NCBI RefSeq assembly: GCF_964340395.1
Contig: NC_135551.1
Coordinates: 30,212,455-30,276,454, forward strand
DNA length: 64,000 nucleotides
Direction of reading: 5' to 3'
DNA from: Glandiceps talaboti
Taxonomy: Eukaryota > Hemichordata > Enteropneusta > Spengelidae
Shown here one piece after another: positions 13,521 to 27,174 of this stretch. Numbering within the stretch: position 1 is the first letter of the stretch; every line of letters begins with the position of its first letter. The position numbers and the translations under genes were made by a program. The notes below the pieces were generated by a model, which worked only from the letters and a program-made list of their open reading frames with translations, ran no database searches and had not been told where the DNA came from.

Positions 13521-13777
13521 AATAGGGAACTTGCAATCCAGACTGAGCATGCTCAGACGCAAAGGACTATGGGATTATCTGTGGTTATCGTAATACCTAG
13601 TCTGGAGCTACTGATAAAATTAACCTCCCACAATGGTCAGGGTAACTACTATGAATTGATTATTTGTGGTTACAAACTATGTATCAACATTGTTTACAAT
13701 ACTAATTGATTAGTAATTTTAGTATCACATCTCCCATGCTGCAACATTCAACATGGCGGGTTCGCAAGTTCCCTATT
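13521..13777 (+). mobile_element. MITE with 14-bp perfect terminal inverted repeats
   Basis: The element begins AATAGGGAACTTGC and ends GCAAGTTCCCTATT, its exact reverse complement, enclosing about 230 bp without coding capacity. The outer bases allow a TA target duplication (TA/GGGAACTTGC, as in Tc1/mariner-type elements); this is a reading of the ends, not proof. An internal palindrome GAGCATGCTC sits near the left end. A related copy lies 0.65 kb upstream in the opposite orientation. Confidence 0.8.
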
Positions 13778-13789
13778 AATGTTTAATAC

Positions 13790-16050
13790 CCTCTATTTGT
13801 ACGTCAATCTCGAACTTGTTTATTTACCTCGTGTTACATGACCTACATTGTCTAAACTGTATAGAACAAGGTTACCATAAAATAACTAGCTTTCCTGTGA
13901 AAACGAAATCAGTCCCTATTTATTTTCTTGTAATGAAACAAGCTGCTTGATGTGTAGTGGGAAGGTACTAGTATTTGACACGATTCTAGTGGATCTTTGT
14001 GGCTTCTAAATGATGTATGCGCAGTTGATATTTTTCCACCGCTTTGCGTATTTTGATCGAATTGATTTATTCGCCCTGGTTGCACTTTCTACTTCTATTC
14101 GTTGATGTATTTGATTGAAGTTAAAGTGCACACACAATTGATTTGATTTGATCTGGCCATATCTAAAACCTCTGTCATTAGTTGTCTAATGAGCTCCTGA
14201 TTCTTGTCAACCATTTGCGGATACTGAACAAATCATCATTCACTTTCATACCTTTGAATTCAAATGCTTAAAAATCAATGTGTTAGTGTTAGGCAATCAA
14301 GTAAATCAAATTATCTGATAATCCATTGTCCATCGCGACATAGTTTTAATGACTAGCTGATTTTAGAGATATTGGATATAGATCTTCTATAACCGTCACT
14401 CTCACGCTATTCGTCATAGTCTAGTCCTATATCACTACTGTTATATATTGATCGGTAGGATGTGGCTCTAATGATACTTGTGATATGATATGATCGCGCG
14501 AGAAAAAAACATTGGGTCATGACCTCTTAATACGTAGCTCTAACAATGTCCGCTCCTCTTTGTACCATGTGACCAGGCCTCGTTATAACAATGTCCTCTC
14601 CTCTTTGTGTCATGTGACCAGGCCTCGTTATGACAATGCCTTCTCCTCTTTGTGTACTGTCGTGTACCCAAACCCAGTTATCAGAGACTTTTCAGCATAA
14701 GGAGAATGGTTGTTATATTATGGTATTTTATGTCGGTATTTTAAAAGATCAACTTTCACAATTCTGTATTAATTTCGCCAGTTGAAAACAGTAAAGGAAA
14801 CCTTATTTGCTGTAAACAATTCCACACATGTTTATGTAAGCTGTGTCAGTCTGATTGTAGTGTGTGTAAACTGACCAGCTATACTAGTATCCATATGTAA
14901 GTATTCAGAAATCAGTCACTGAAATTATGGGATGCTGAATGGGATTGGTCACTAAGCAACCACCTCTATCTAACAACTTCAATAAGTCGAAAGTTTGGAC
15001 TCGGCGTTTAACGAAAATTATCTTTCATTTTACAGTTACGAGAAAATGGTCCAATTCATCGTTTTCACTTCATGTTTTTAGACAATATAATAACATACAT
15101 ACATGTGTACAGATTTTTGACACTATCATACATTTGATAAATCGACTGTAAAAGCTCTGAAAGCCTATTTGATTTGAATAGTTTTACACGAGTTACAATC
15201 CCATCAGATACCACGCTGAGTCAACCTCATATAGTCTGATGCCATGTGAATTGTCATGTCAGCTCTTAACACGCATGGTTAATACATATTCATAATGAAA
15301 TGAAAATACATAAGCTGACTGCTGGATAGATTACAAACTAACAGTGAAACAACGGATGAATGGAATGGATGGATGTGTGAGCGAGTCAGGTGTGCCCATA
15401 ACGAGGATTGGAGGGAGTGAAAAGTAGGGATGGGTGAAATCTGGGCGAATGGATAGCGGGAGGAGGAAGAGACGGAGGGAGGGGAGCCGGATAGGTATCA
15501 ATGGCTGGAATCTTAATGATGAATGAGCGGATAGAGGGATGGACGGAGGGAGGGGGTGGATGTATTGCTGAAATCTGAGCTGAGCTGAGTCTATTGCATC
15601 AGCATACATCACCACTATCTCAGCTAGTATACTTTATCTAACGTATAGTACTGGCATGCATGACTATTGCCGAGGCTAGGGATACCGACCGGTTATATAA
15701 GTAACAGAGAAAGAAATCGAAGCGATTGAATGTAATTAATTTTGTTGACTCTCTTGGAATAGTTATAGTAATTCCACAACGAATTTACTTTTAGAGACTC
15801 TGAGTGAAATTTGGAATAATAGCCCTTACTTTAGGTAATATGTTTCATTTCCTGCAATTATTCATATTCACTATTTGTGGTTTAAATGTGTGTGCGTATA
15901 CAGCCTGGAACGAGAAGAAAGATTGGACTCCATACGTAGCCGATATTCTTGGCGTTAGTGTGCTTACCTTTATCCGTTACTTGGCATGATAGGAGAACGA
16001 CATTTATACGTGTATGATACTAAGGACTTACTATACATACGCCAACTCTC
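13790..16050. other. Intergenic DNA, no confident gene
   Basis: It contains a purine-rich GGATGGA/GGAGGGA-type stretch at about 15,350-15,560 and two near copies of 'TGTGACCAGGCCTCGTTAT' at about 14,568 and 14,612 (a 45-bp tandem duplication). No open frame here has recognisable motifs. Confidence 0.45.
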
Positions 16051-16059
16051 TCCGATACA

Positions 16060-16104
16060 CAAAGACAAACATACATACAAACAGACATACAAATAGACAG
16101 ACAT

Positions 16105-16141
<37 letters not shown>

Positions 16142-16386
16142 GTCAAATAGATACCCCAAATACGCACACATGCACACACAAGCACGCATAAAACACACAC
16201 GCACGCACATAAACAGACACACTGATACCTCACATGCGCATACATCATGTACATGCACAGATACATACATACATACATACATACATACATACATACATAC
16301 ATACATACATACACACATACATACATACATACATACATACATACATACACACACATACATACATACATACATACATACATACATAC

Positions 16387-16417
<31 letters not shown>

Positions 16418-16455
16418 CATACATACATACATACATACACACACACACATGCATA

Positions 16456-16486
<31 letters not shown>

Positions 16487-16488
16487 CA
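16060..16488. repeat. Compound CATA/GACA/CACA microsatellite
   Basis: GACA run at about 16,098-16,140, then CACA-type sequence, then a long CATA array from about 16,260 with CACACA interruptions, ending in (CA)n. All frames that look open here are repeat artefacts. Confidence 0.95.
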
Positions 16489-17889
16489 ATTGATCTAACT
16501 ATTAATGACAACTATCACAGTATCACTACCCTTTCTCTACAGAAAGGATTGAATTACAGCATTGTGTAGTTTGCTAGGCGACTACGAAAGGAGAATGGCT
16601 GCAAATCACAGAATGCAATACCAATATCTCCGAAGGCTATCGTAAACTTTTGTATTGAACTTAAATAAAAATGTTGCAAATCGAGAAGCATGTTTACCAA
16701 CCTATTGTGCTGCGTGAAATGATAGTGTGTAGATGACAGATTACAACATTTTATGACATAATAATTTGCACACGTTGATAAAAGCTTATCATAAAATCTT
16801 GTGCATTTTATTGTTTTTGAAATATAGTTCTCATAAAAAGTAAGAGTTCATAAAATGTAGTAATTTTGATTTTTTGAATGTTTCATTTCCGTTCACCAAC
16901 CTCTCATTTAAAGTATATCAATCATCCACAAACATCGTAAAACCAGCATGTCTGTTAAACCGCTATTTTTAATCCAATATCAATGTTTATATTAGTCACG
17001 AATGGAAAACATTGTCACAGTGTATTTACAATTATGGGATATACTAAGCTACTCTCGCTAAGCTACTATATTAAGCTACTATCTCGATAAAGCCAATCAG
17101 TATCTATTCATCGTTTTCTCGTTATCAAAAGGGTCAAAGGTCACCAACGAGATATCACGTTAGCATATTATTATATCAAATGTAAAAGACAAGAGTTTCT
17201 ATCACCTTTGACATAATTCAGTATAAAAATATGAATTTAGGCAGTACACGAATTGAAATAACCATATGGCTACCACTGTGGCAAAGAAACCCATGAATAT
17301 ATTAACATATGTGAACCCTATTATTAAAAAACCCAGATATAAATAAACCAAAAACAAATAACAACAAAACTAACAAGTGCAAATGCAACAGTGTTTTTTT
17401 TTTCTTTCCATTCGGATCACAAGGTCGAAATGTTAAGCTTAAATGGAATGCATGCATCCCACATTCCGATACTATTATAAATGCGTGTCTAATAGCTACC
17501 ATGCAACTTTGCCTTTTGAATTAAAGTTGATGTGTTTGAATTAATTATTCTCTCGAGCTATAAGCTTTGATAGGCTCTGAAACAACCACTATTAAGATAA
17601 TGCCTAAGTACTGATAATCAATAAATCAGACAAAATAGACATATTGAAATGCTAAAGACGCCCAACTGATGTATACAATAAATGTACCATAGTGTTATCA
17701 GTGCCCAGCAAATTGCATAAGATTCTAATTAAAATCGCTAAATGAGATATTGCATATCATATTTACTATATTTCATATTTATGCAAGTTAGGTTAATAAA
17801 CATGTTTTGATCTTGTCTAAACTATTCAACACTAGCTGTTGCCCTTAAGAATGCGAGCACAAGCTTCATCTGAATTGAAGCGGTAGATT

Positions 17890-18231
17890 TAGAGAAATTA
17901 TGACATAGATACACATACAGACAGACTGATAAACGTAGACACACATATACACACACAGATACATACACAGATGCATACATACATACATACATACATACAT
18001 ACATACATACATACACATACATACATACATACATACATACATACATACATACATACATACATACATACATACATACATACATACATACATACACATACAT
18101 ACATACATACATACATACATACATACATACATGTATACATACATACATACATACATACACACACACATACATACATACATACATACATACATACATACAT
18201 ACATACATACATACATACATACATACATACA
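17890..18231. repeat. (CATA)n microsatellite
   Basis: Long CATA array with single CACATA and GTATA interruptions, preceded by a short irregular ACACATACAGAC-like lead-in. Confidence 0.95.
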
Positions 18232-18775
18232 CCATCGCGATGTAAAAATGACTAGTAATAACTTTTGTTGTGTCACAGACCAATACTTGAATATTTACTA
18301 TTTCAACAATTTCATCTTTTTGTCTAAAATATATTCACTTTTCAAATTTAGCCACAAGACAAATAGTTTTAATCCTGAGTATTATCGGTTAAATGACGAG
18401 AAAACTAGGCATTGACACATTGCCAACAGTTGGATGTAAAATATCGTTGTTTTGTCTGAGTGAGAGCATATGGTCTTAGTGTATACAATAAGTTAGAATT
18501 TCGCTGCCGATCTCTTTAAGCTAATTATCAGCGATGCCTTCAGCGTTTACTTTTCTTAACTCAGATAGAAGATATTATGATGTTATTGTTTAATAACAGA
18601 CATTTCGACACTTTCTTAAAGCAATGGTTTTGACTATAAAGGCCAGTAGAAGACGATAAGGAAAACAGTAACCATCTCGTTCGGAGAACTTTAATTTTCA
18701 GTGAAATGGAACGCCATTGCAGGATATAATCAGTTCATAAAAGTTATTTCAGATATGTTTTGTGCGGTAATTATA

Positions 18776-18797
18776 GCAGCAGCAGCAGCAGTAGTCG

Positions 18798-18886
<89 letters not shown>
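18776..18886. repeat. (CAG)n-(GTC)n-(GTA)n trinucleotide tract
   Basis: Three trinucleotide runs follow one another. On the minus strand the tract forms the TAC-rich tail of the adjoining SINE, so it probably grew from the SINE's 3' tail. Confidence 0.9.
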
Positions 18887-19160
18887 ATAATGATAATCAT
18901 TATTGGTCCAAGTAAATTCGGAAATTTGTTCAATGGTCGCCATGGAACAGCGCCCTGGTGTCTTAGTGTTGATGAAGCAGGCGGAAACCAGAGTTCCGGG
19001 GGGAAATCTGCGTTGCTCGGCAGGATCACACTGAGCATCACCCTTCTTACATATAGACCTGTTTAATTTTTTAAAATCAAATGCAGCCGAAGCTTGGTGG
19101 GTTCGAACCCAGACTGTAGTTGTAAGAGGCGTATGCCCTAACCGCTCGGCCCGGCCTAAG
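18887..19160 (-). mobile_element. tRNA-derived SINE
   Basis: Read on the minus strand, the 5' end is tRNA-like. An A-box-like GGGCCGAGCGGTTAGGGC lies about 19,138-19,155, and a B-box GGGTTCGAACCCA about 19,099-19,111. The rest of the tRNA is not foldable into a proper acceptor stem as far as I can see. The body continues about 200 bp and ends in ATGATTATCATTATT and then the trinucleotide tract, a tail typical of SINEs mobilised by L2/CR1-like LINEs. It is therefore a SINE rather than a tRNA gene. Confidence 0.75.
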
Positions 19161-20079
19161 GACAACGGTTACGGAGATATATGTATATTTGAAACTTTCT
19201 CCATTACATGTTGTATAGTTTCGTTCAGCAAGAAGGACACATATCGTCACCTGGGAGTGACCTACTGACCCGAAATTTGTTCTAATTAAGTATTTATTGT
19301 ATCACATTGTGCTCTGCAGTCACCTTTCATGATAAGTCGTGTACCAATTCACACCATCTGTGGGAACTGTTTCAAACTGGTAATGTTTGTTTGTGGCTGC
19401 AGTACGCCAGCAATGATCTCAAAATAAACAAAAAATATCATTAGAAAAGACAACATAGATTTGGCTTTATATTTATCCATTTTATTTTACTATAATATTT
19501 AACACAATATGTTCAACCCATGACAGGCAATGTCTTCACATTCATTTTTTTCCGGTGATGCAATTAAAAATAATAATCTTCAGTGCGTCTTGGACAATGT
19601 CGTAGTAAAGATGCCTGTGGGTTTTCGATGATCCCCAAAATCACGGCCGTTAACACCATCTGATCTACCTTGAGTTTTTTTTTATTTTCTTAGCAAATGT
19701 GATTAAGTTTACATCATGGTCTTCAAGTATTGGTTATCTCAGATTCTTTCAAAACATTTTACAAGTGAAAATACTACATTTTTATCAGCAAAATATCAAA
19801 AAGTGCAAGAAAATAAAAACCCAAAATATATAAGGTGTTCGTTGCATAATGTGGTTTCAATCCTTAGTTTCAGTTGACGGTCTATGACGTTAGTCAATAG
19901 TTTTGGACACATGTTGAACAAATAAACATGAGTTGGTTAAGATACAAATATGATACATGTAACAGTTGTAGTAGAAATGATAACCTCTGTCTGTGTAGCT
20001 ATTCGAGGGAACAGTTATTATAAATCGCGAAGTGGAAAAATGTTCAAAGTATAATTGGATAGTGTAAATGAATAGATAA

Positions 20080-20480
20080 TAAAGGGTAATGATGTCCAGT
20101 TGATGAAAGTTGCCACTTGATGCCTCAAGTATCGATAGCTTCTACTGTTACTATGGCTGGTGGTACGTTATTCCAATATATGGTAGTCCTTGCGAAAAAG
20201 GACTGGTTCTAGATATTTCAACTTCAGATCTGCAAGAAATCGCTAACAAAGGAACACTTTTTATGTTTTCTATATGTACCAGGCAGCATGTGTTTATATT
20301 TTTTTCAGAATATATTGTCAGATTGCCAAGGTCTCAAACAATGTCATAACCTACCGAAGAATATTCACACATATTGCGGCTCGAGAATGAATTGCATATT
20401 AGAAGCGGTCATACCAAACAGGTCTCCGTCGTTTAAATTTGTTAAGTGTCATTTGCATAAAGTTTCTGGTAATTAGGCAG
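20080..20480 (+). other. Two short open stretches with a splice-acceptor-like site; unproven
   Basis: Two overlapping open frames lie here. Between them is a good acceptor-like site, TATATTTTTTTCAG, near 20,310; the second frame after it is Cys-rich and ends at a GTAATT donor-like site near 20,471. I do not recognise a family, and AT-rich DNA gives such frames by chance. Listed only as a low-confidence exon candidate. Confidence 0.15.
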
Positions 20481-21019
20481 TATCTCAGGAATGCAAATTT
20501 CAAATTTCAGACAATCTGGTACAACGTCATTAAACTATGACAATTTGGTATATGATAGAGCAAAAAATGTCTTGTTGATTTGTTTTTATCATCATGAGAG
20601 ATAGTTTCAGGTTCTATAAAGAGAAGGCACTGTTTTTATAGTGTAGGTTAAATAACTACAAGGCTTGTTATTTTGTCATTGCGGAAGTCAGTCAATTTAT
20701 AGCTGGTTCATACCTAGTATGCTTCCCTATCTAAATTATTGTATATCCTCGGATGACATTTCTTGTCTCCAAAATTCAATACATAGCGTCCGTCCGTCCG
20801 TTCGTGTGTGAAATGAAATGCTAATATGATGACTATAATATTTTCTTTTGGCCTGGCAATATAGTCCTGAACATACAATGACCAGCTTTTAGCGACACAT
20901 TTGGTCATGTTTGACTGGATTTATTTAAATATATCTTAAATGAAAACGCAAATCACTAAAAAGTGATGCGCAACAAAATACATGAATGTAGATTCATTCT
21001 TTGACTGTCTGAATGAAAA

Positions 21020-21475
21020 TGCAAGGAGATACAATGGTTAAAGATGTGAACAGATGTTCTTGAGTTCCCATGAACTCAGGTTTCTCCTCCAATTTGGTAA
21101 ATTGATCTCCAGGTAGATGGAAAGCCTAACTGCTGACTTGCTTCAAGCTATGCATTTCACCAAATACTTTAAAAGGATATCTTGGTTCCCAGGTGGTATC
21201 ATCATTCCCCATGTAAGTTGATAAAATTGTGTAGTGTTGTCAATCTCTGGCCACTCTGTCGTGCATTTCTTAAAGGTTCCCTATTCAATCGCATCATTAA
21301 ACAACGCAAGTAATCTCTGCGATTCGTTTCAATTCCCATACCAACGTCTGAGTTTTCCTTGAGGTACATTCATTTGAACAGACTTGGAAAAATATTCATT
21401 TAACTATACATAAATATGGTTGACACTTGCCGAAAGAAGAGCATTCCCAGGCGTCAATCTTGTTTGAACTTCCAA
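21020..21475 (-). pseudogene. Possible decayed coding segment, unrecognised
   Basis: One minus-strand frame reads protein-like for about 150 codons. It has runs such as ECPEIDN-like WPEIDNTTQFYQLTWGMM and LEINLPNWRRNL, but is broken by several in-frame stops. The amino-acid texture is unlike the surrounding AT-rich DNA. I cannot name the protein. It could be a retrocopy or a remnant of a mobile element, or chance. Confidence 0.25.
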
Positions 21476-22873
21476 AACTTTTAAAACTAATAATTGATGA
21501 ATAATGGGAACAATTAGTTCTTTAATATATATCAATATTTTATCAAATCCATGTATTTATTTTTTCCAGGACGTCATTCTATCTGAAGTGTATAGGTTAT
21601 ACCCTATATCTGTTCGACTGAACAGTCATGTTTGGAAAAATAATTTAGTAGATTTCATCGACCAAAATGTACACGTTGATTTCATTTCTGAAGGACTGAT
21701 GCGCGATTCAACCCAAGGTGTAAAAGACATACATGTATATGCAAAGATGGATTTAGTGAGTCAGAAGTTCTATCAATCAAGTAATTTGCTACAAAAGAGG
21801 TTATGAAAGAAACCACGTGAAACATTATAAAGACTGTGATAACAACCCTTGACTGACACTTCTATTCTTAATCATTTCTATGGGTTTTTATATAACACGT
21901 CTTTCTACAAATGAACATACTAAATCATAGGTCCGAGTATTTACAACTCCCATCCTCATCCTTGCAGTATTCGTAATAATTTCATATTTAGCCTTCATAA
22001 GTAGTCATGCAAATGCAATTAAAAAACCGAAGTGAAAGCATGACCAGTGTTCATTCTCCTTCAGTAAATAAGAAATATGATTAATGTTGTTAATAAGAAT
22101 GTAATATTGATTTGAGATGTATTTTAAGCCTTCACATGGCTTGCAATATCATTCATCTCCTTACCACTTCTGAGATGGCATTTCTGAATATTGAGACACA
22201 GATGGCTAAAACCAGTCATTAGACGCCAGTATGACGAGACTATGTCTATGGTTTGTTCTTTGACTGTAATTAACTTTTTAAGTCTTACAACCATGTTTGT
22301 TCTATCTATGAGTGCTTTACCTTTCAAAGCCGTTAGAACTTGAAATGTGACCAACTTAGCCTTGATAACTGACATTGAAATCCATTTTGGTGTCTACGTA
22401 ATGTAATTGGAAATCTGTAAATGTACAGTCACGTCCTTTTATTCATACGGAACGGTTATTGTCCTATAAATCTATTATACGTGACGACTCTCCGGCAATA
22501 GCATGAAATTAAACACAAATGGCATTAATTTTACCACTTATATATTTTCATTAGGTTTAGCAATCTATACTATTACATCATCAATGGCCATTGCACTCAC
22601 AGAGCCAGGTATTGTAAACGACTATACGGCTACCTAGTTTAGTAACCAAGCACGTTCCAATTCACACAAGTGGATGGTGTCAACTATAAACCCAATTTGA
22701 AAGGTTTCCAAACCATCTAACTAGCTTTCACCATGTTAATAGAGTATCATCGATCAAGTAAGCAAATATTCACATTCATTCATTTATTCAGTGGAGATGA
22801 TACGTTCTTCATATTGTGAAAACATTCCGAAGTCTAAATATTTCCATGGAATAAGCACTATATATTTTACAAC

Positions 22874-22956
22874 TTTCATTGTGATTGTGATTGCGATTGT
22901 CATTGTCATTGTGACTGTCATTGTCATTGTCATTTTCGTTGTCATTGTCATTGTCC
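22874..22956. repeat. (ATTGTC)n hexanucleotide repeat
   Basis: Degenerate tandem hexamers reading ATTGTC/ATTGTG. Confidence 0.85.
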
Positions 22957-22999
22957 CTTACTCTCTATGAGTCGTGACTTGTATTTGTATATACTATAA

Positions 23000-24200
23000 A
23001 GTAAGGCATTACGAGTATAAGTTGTTCATGTCAAAAATAGTTCGTACTTGGCAATCTACACTGAAAGAGAGCTTCATGTGAAATCATCACACTGTGCCTT
23101 GTACATACATCGTCCACTAAACAATTCATCTCGATTTGACTAAACATAATACGCCCACTGTAGGTTTACCAAATCCCTCATCCCCGCTAGACATTTTTCA
23201 CATTTTGCGTTTAATTTTGTCATCATACACCAGTAGTTGTTGTCGCATAATTGAAAGATCAAGCGATAAAATCTCCAATAATGTCTCCAAGATACAAAAC
23301 CTTGGTGATTAGTATTAGCCACTAACCGTTAGTGACGTTGTCTTGGAAACCCATTTTATTGCCCATAGTGTAATATTTCGTGTTGTATCTCAAACTGGTT
23401 ATTACGAAATATATACAACGTTTAGTTTGCTTTGTGGACAGACGTGTTTGCCATCCCTGAAAAGCTTCTCTGAAATTGATATATTTCTAGACTACCTGAC
23501 ACAACATAGAATTGATGATAAATTGAGTGTTAATAGTGCCACCAAACCGCATAATTATTGGTCAAATTATTCATAACACCACACATGTGTCGACGTGTAA
23601 CACTAATGTTTGAGACTTGATTATATCCGTTGAATTAATCCGTTTCTATGAGGAGGCAACTCTTTTATTGAATAAAATTGAAAGTCAGTTTCTTTCCATT
23701 GACAGAATAAAGCAATTAGACTGCTGTTGCAGGTAGCTGGACAAACATGGAACAATAAGCATGTCATTTGATTACATTCTAAGTATGTGGCCGTATACTA
23801 ACTAGAATTACAGCAAATTGTCAGCCATGGCATGACTTTGATGTCTGATAAATATCTGTAAAAGATACATGTTTGCTTTCTGTCACTTTACACAATTTTA
23901 AAATCACATGTTCTACAAAAAAAACAGAGTAAGCAAACAAGCTTGTCTTTACTTTGGTACCCCTGTATCTGACACAGAGTGAATTATCACAACTTGTAAC
24001 ATTCTCCCTCATGACATCATTATAGATACAACGCTGTATACGAGTGTCAGTGTATAGTATGTCATATATGGGTATATCTAAAAACCAACATTTTATATAC
24101 TGCACTAGTCACATTTCATTTTGCCAGAAGTCGACACACACTGGCGAAACCGTGTTTATTAAAAAAAACATCGTTCGAGACATTTTATATCGATGTTCAT
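23000..24200. other. Intergenic DNA, no gene seen
   Basis: Short AT-rich frames only. No family was recognised on either strand. Confidence 0.4.
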
Positions 24201-24212
24201 AAACATTAAAGT

Positions 24213-24306
24213 CAACAAACAAACAAACAAACAAACAAACAAACAAACAAACAAACGAACGAACGAACGAACGAACGAACGAACGAATGAATGAATGAAT
24301 GAATGA
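24213..24306. repeat. (AAAC)n-(GAAC)n-(GAAT)n microsatellite
   Basis: Three related tetranucleotide runs in succession, as expected when point changes spread along one array. Confidence 0.95.
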
Positions 24307-24812
24307 ACGAAAATATGTACAAATCAAAATACTAACAAGTTAACTGTAAACATAAAAGAATGTATGGACGGAATAATTCATATTCTGTTGCGTCTTGTAG
24401 ACATCATTAGCTACTTACTAATAGGTATATAGGTAAAGTACACATTGCTTATGAATTTCTCTAGGGGGCAACTCGTTGAAACTACGAATGAAACCGTACT
24501 ATCTCGTGCATCGAGACAGAATTCATTGATTTCAAAATGCCCGTAGAGATTCACCTCAAGGCAAGCAAAAGCTTGGATTAGACCTCTCAGCCGACGAAAT
24601 ACCATGCGATCAAATTACCTTAGCTCTACTATAAAACAAAACTTTATTTGCTCATGCGAAAACGTGTGTGCTCGACTTGTCTGATTATAATATACGTGCT
24701 TCTTACAAATGCCCACTATTACTGTATACGTATTATATATAGCACCATCGTACCAGTGGTTAACTGAAGGATTGTACATGCAGTGTCATAAACGACCACT
24801 ACGAAAGGGAAT

Positions 24813-24970
<158 letters not shown>

Positions 24971-25099
24971 AAATGTACGACCATAATTGTATGTCAGTGT
25001 GTGTGCGTCTGTCTGTGTATGTATATGTATGTATGTACGTGCGTACGACGACTGAAAAGAAACGGCGATATGTTATAGCAATCAACATTATATATAGTA

Positions 25100-27150
25100 T
25101 GTAGGTAGATACTGTTAGATGACAGACACTCGTAAACTGACAAAATACATGTCCTCGTTTTATTGACCCCTCTGTATCATTTTACGTGGTCTACATTAGT
25201 TTGGCACACGTCCGAATCGGTACTTTTCTTTTTCGGTTTGAATTGACACGTTGTGTGTGTTTCCTATGTAAGGTCAAACCCAGGAAGATTTCATTATTGA
25301 TTCATAATATGGAAATCATTCAAATATTCCTGTCAGTAATTACGCCGGAAGTCTTTTATATCCCCCATTTGAAAGAAATCTGCGCCTTAAGACATGAACA
25401 TATATTAGATGATTATCGAGTGAGGAATGTCCGTTTGTCAAATCTAAACACACAAAACTCGTGGAGATAAAAGTGTATATTCAATAACGAAGTGCGATTA
25501 TATATTTCAACCATAGACATGCTTGAAAGTAGGAAAGGATATAAACTGGTGAAAGTGTCTATTCCAGTTGAACTGTAATGCATATTGACATTGAACGATA
25601 ACAGCTAGCCTAGAAGCGACGCCATCACTGTAGTATTCTGTAATGCTCGCAAATCATAGCAACTGTACGTGTAGTGGAAAGTACATTGGAGCTCTTTAAA
25701 ATGTATACCTTTCAGAGGATTCGTGTTGCCACGGGAAAAACTGAATGAGTCACTGTTTTACCGTTGGTTCTTTCGTTACATAGATTGCTTGTTTCTATGC
25801 AAATAAGGCGATAAGTGATAGGTACATCCCTATCAATAGTTTCAATGTTACAGTACCAATCATCAACCCTGTGGCGTATAAATGTACATACATGACGTAC
25901 GCGTGCCGTGACAGAATGTACTTACATTTGAACAATCGTGCGTCTTTCATGAACATTAACACATCAAAATCACCTCACGTCGACGGTGTGGTATATTTGT
26001 TAAGACTGTTGATTCATTGAACATCGTGTTTGACGTAAAGGCAAGAAGAGATTGAAGCATTGATCAGGTAACGAGACGAGTGATAAAGATAGATCCATTG
26101 TCTAAACCCCAGCCATGACGTCACTACACAGCTTACAAACCCAAACCAATTCTTACGAATTCTTTCCAAGACCAGTATTTCATAAACCCTGGTGACATTT
26201 GTTAATTACTTTCATAACAGGAAGTATAATGTCACTCGTGTACAGAAGTCTACGCCAGTCAGATACTTGCCAATTTCATCTGGGTTTGAAATGAAAAAGG
26301 ACACCATATCGATTTCATTATACCTAAATTGAATCAATATATATTTTTGAATTCGTAGCTTAAATAATTGGCATAGAAATATTTTAACGATTCCTTCTTG
26401 TGTACGTGCTTATTAAATGACATATTCCTACATTTCCCAATAAAAACGACATATTGCGAGTAATACGTTGCATCACAGGAACCGATTTCTTTGTTAAAAT
26501 GATGGTGAAATAGCATTTAAACGTAGGAGGCAAAACTACGCTGAACAGTAGGTAAACTGCACTGTATTCGGTTAGAGTTGACAGTGAACAAACATTGAAA
26601 GGCAAAGCGTATGCTGGTACATTGTACAGGGATAATGCCAGTGTCTTTAATATGCAGCTAAATATTCTCATTTATATTAACAGCCAAACTGATTAAATAG
26701 TGTTTCACTAAAAGCCACAATTTACATCAAATATTTCTGGAAAGAGTTTTTAAACTAGAATCAGGCTACTAAACCTACGATGTAGTAAAAAGAAACATTG
26801 GCTTAGGAGAGGTTTGTTTAAAAAAGACTTTTACATCAATGAATTGGTTATCGAATAAAGATATATTTAAAACATTTGTTACAATGATGATACTTTTGGA
26901 ATATTTCAGAGTTTTTCTTCTATCAACCATGTAATGACAAGTGAGGTACGGGTACGTCAGTACAAAACTGTCCAAACAACACAAGTGTACTGCCAAAAAT
27001 CAATAAATGTTACAATAAGCTTTAAAAGGTAATCAAGCACAACTCAATCGTTTGTGGAAAGATAAATCTCCTACAAGCGTCATTTACTGTGGCTAGTGAA
27101 GTATTAAAACAGTGCTTAGCTTTGATATCAAGTTTAGATTTCTAGAGTTA
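25100..27150. other. Intergenic DNA downstream of the receptor gene
   Basis: No confident gene was seen. The part next to 27,175 should contain the receptor's 3' UTR (minus strand). An AATAAA on the minus strand, the reverse complement of TTTATT, was not clearly located, so the transcript end is not assigned. Confidence 0.4.
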
Positions 27151-27174
27151 AACATTAATCAAATCACCTTTGAC

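Noticed and set aside
15804-15989. 61-codon frame with a hydrophobic start
   Set aside because: No family recognised, and its length is within what AT-rich DNA gives by chance.
15970-16569. Long Tyr/Cys/Val or His/Thr/Ile-rich frames
   Set aside because: Translations of CATA/GTAT microsatellites. The same applies at 5.9, 17.9, 32.2, 36.8, 40.6 and 41.3 kb.
19085-19160. Functional tRNA gene
   Set aside because: A- and B-boxes are present, but I see no proper acceptor stem, and a SINE body with a LINE-like tail follows.
18701-19165. Poly-Val, poly-Thr and poly-Tyr frames
   Set aside because: They read the trinucleotide tract and SINE tail; not genes.
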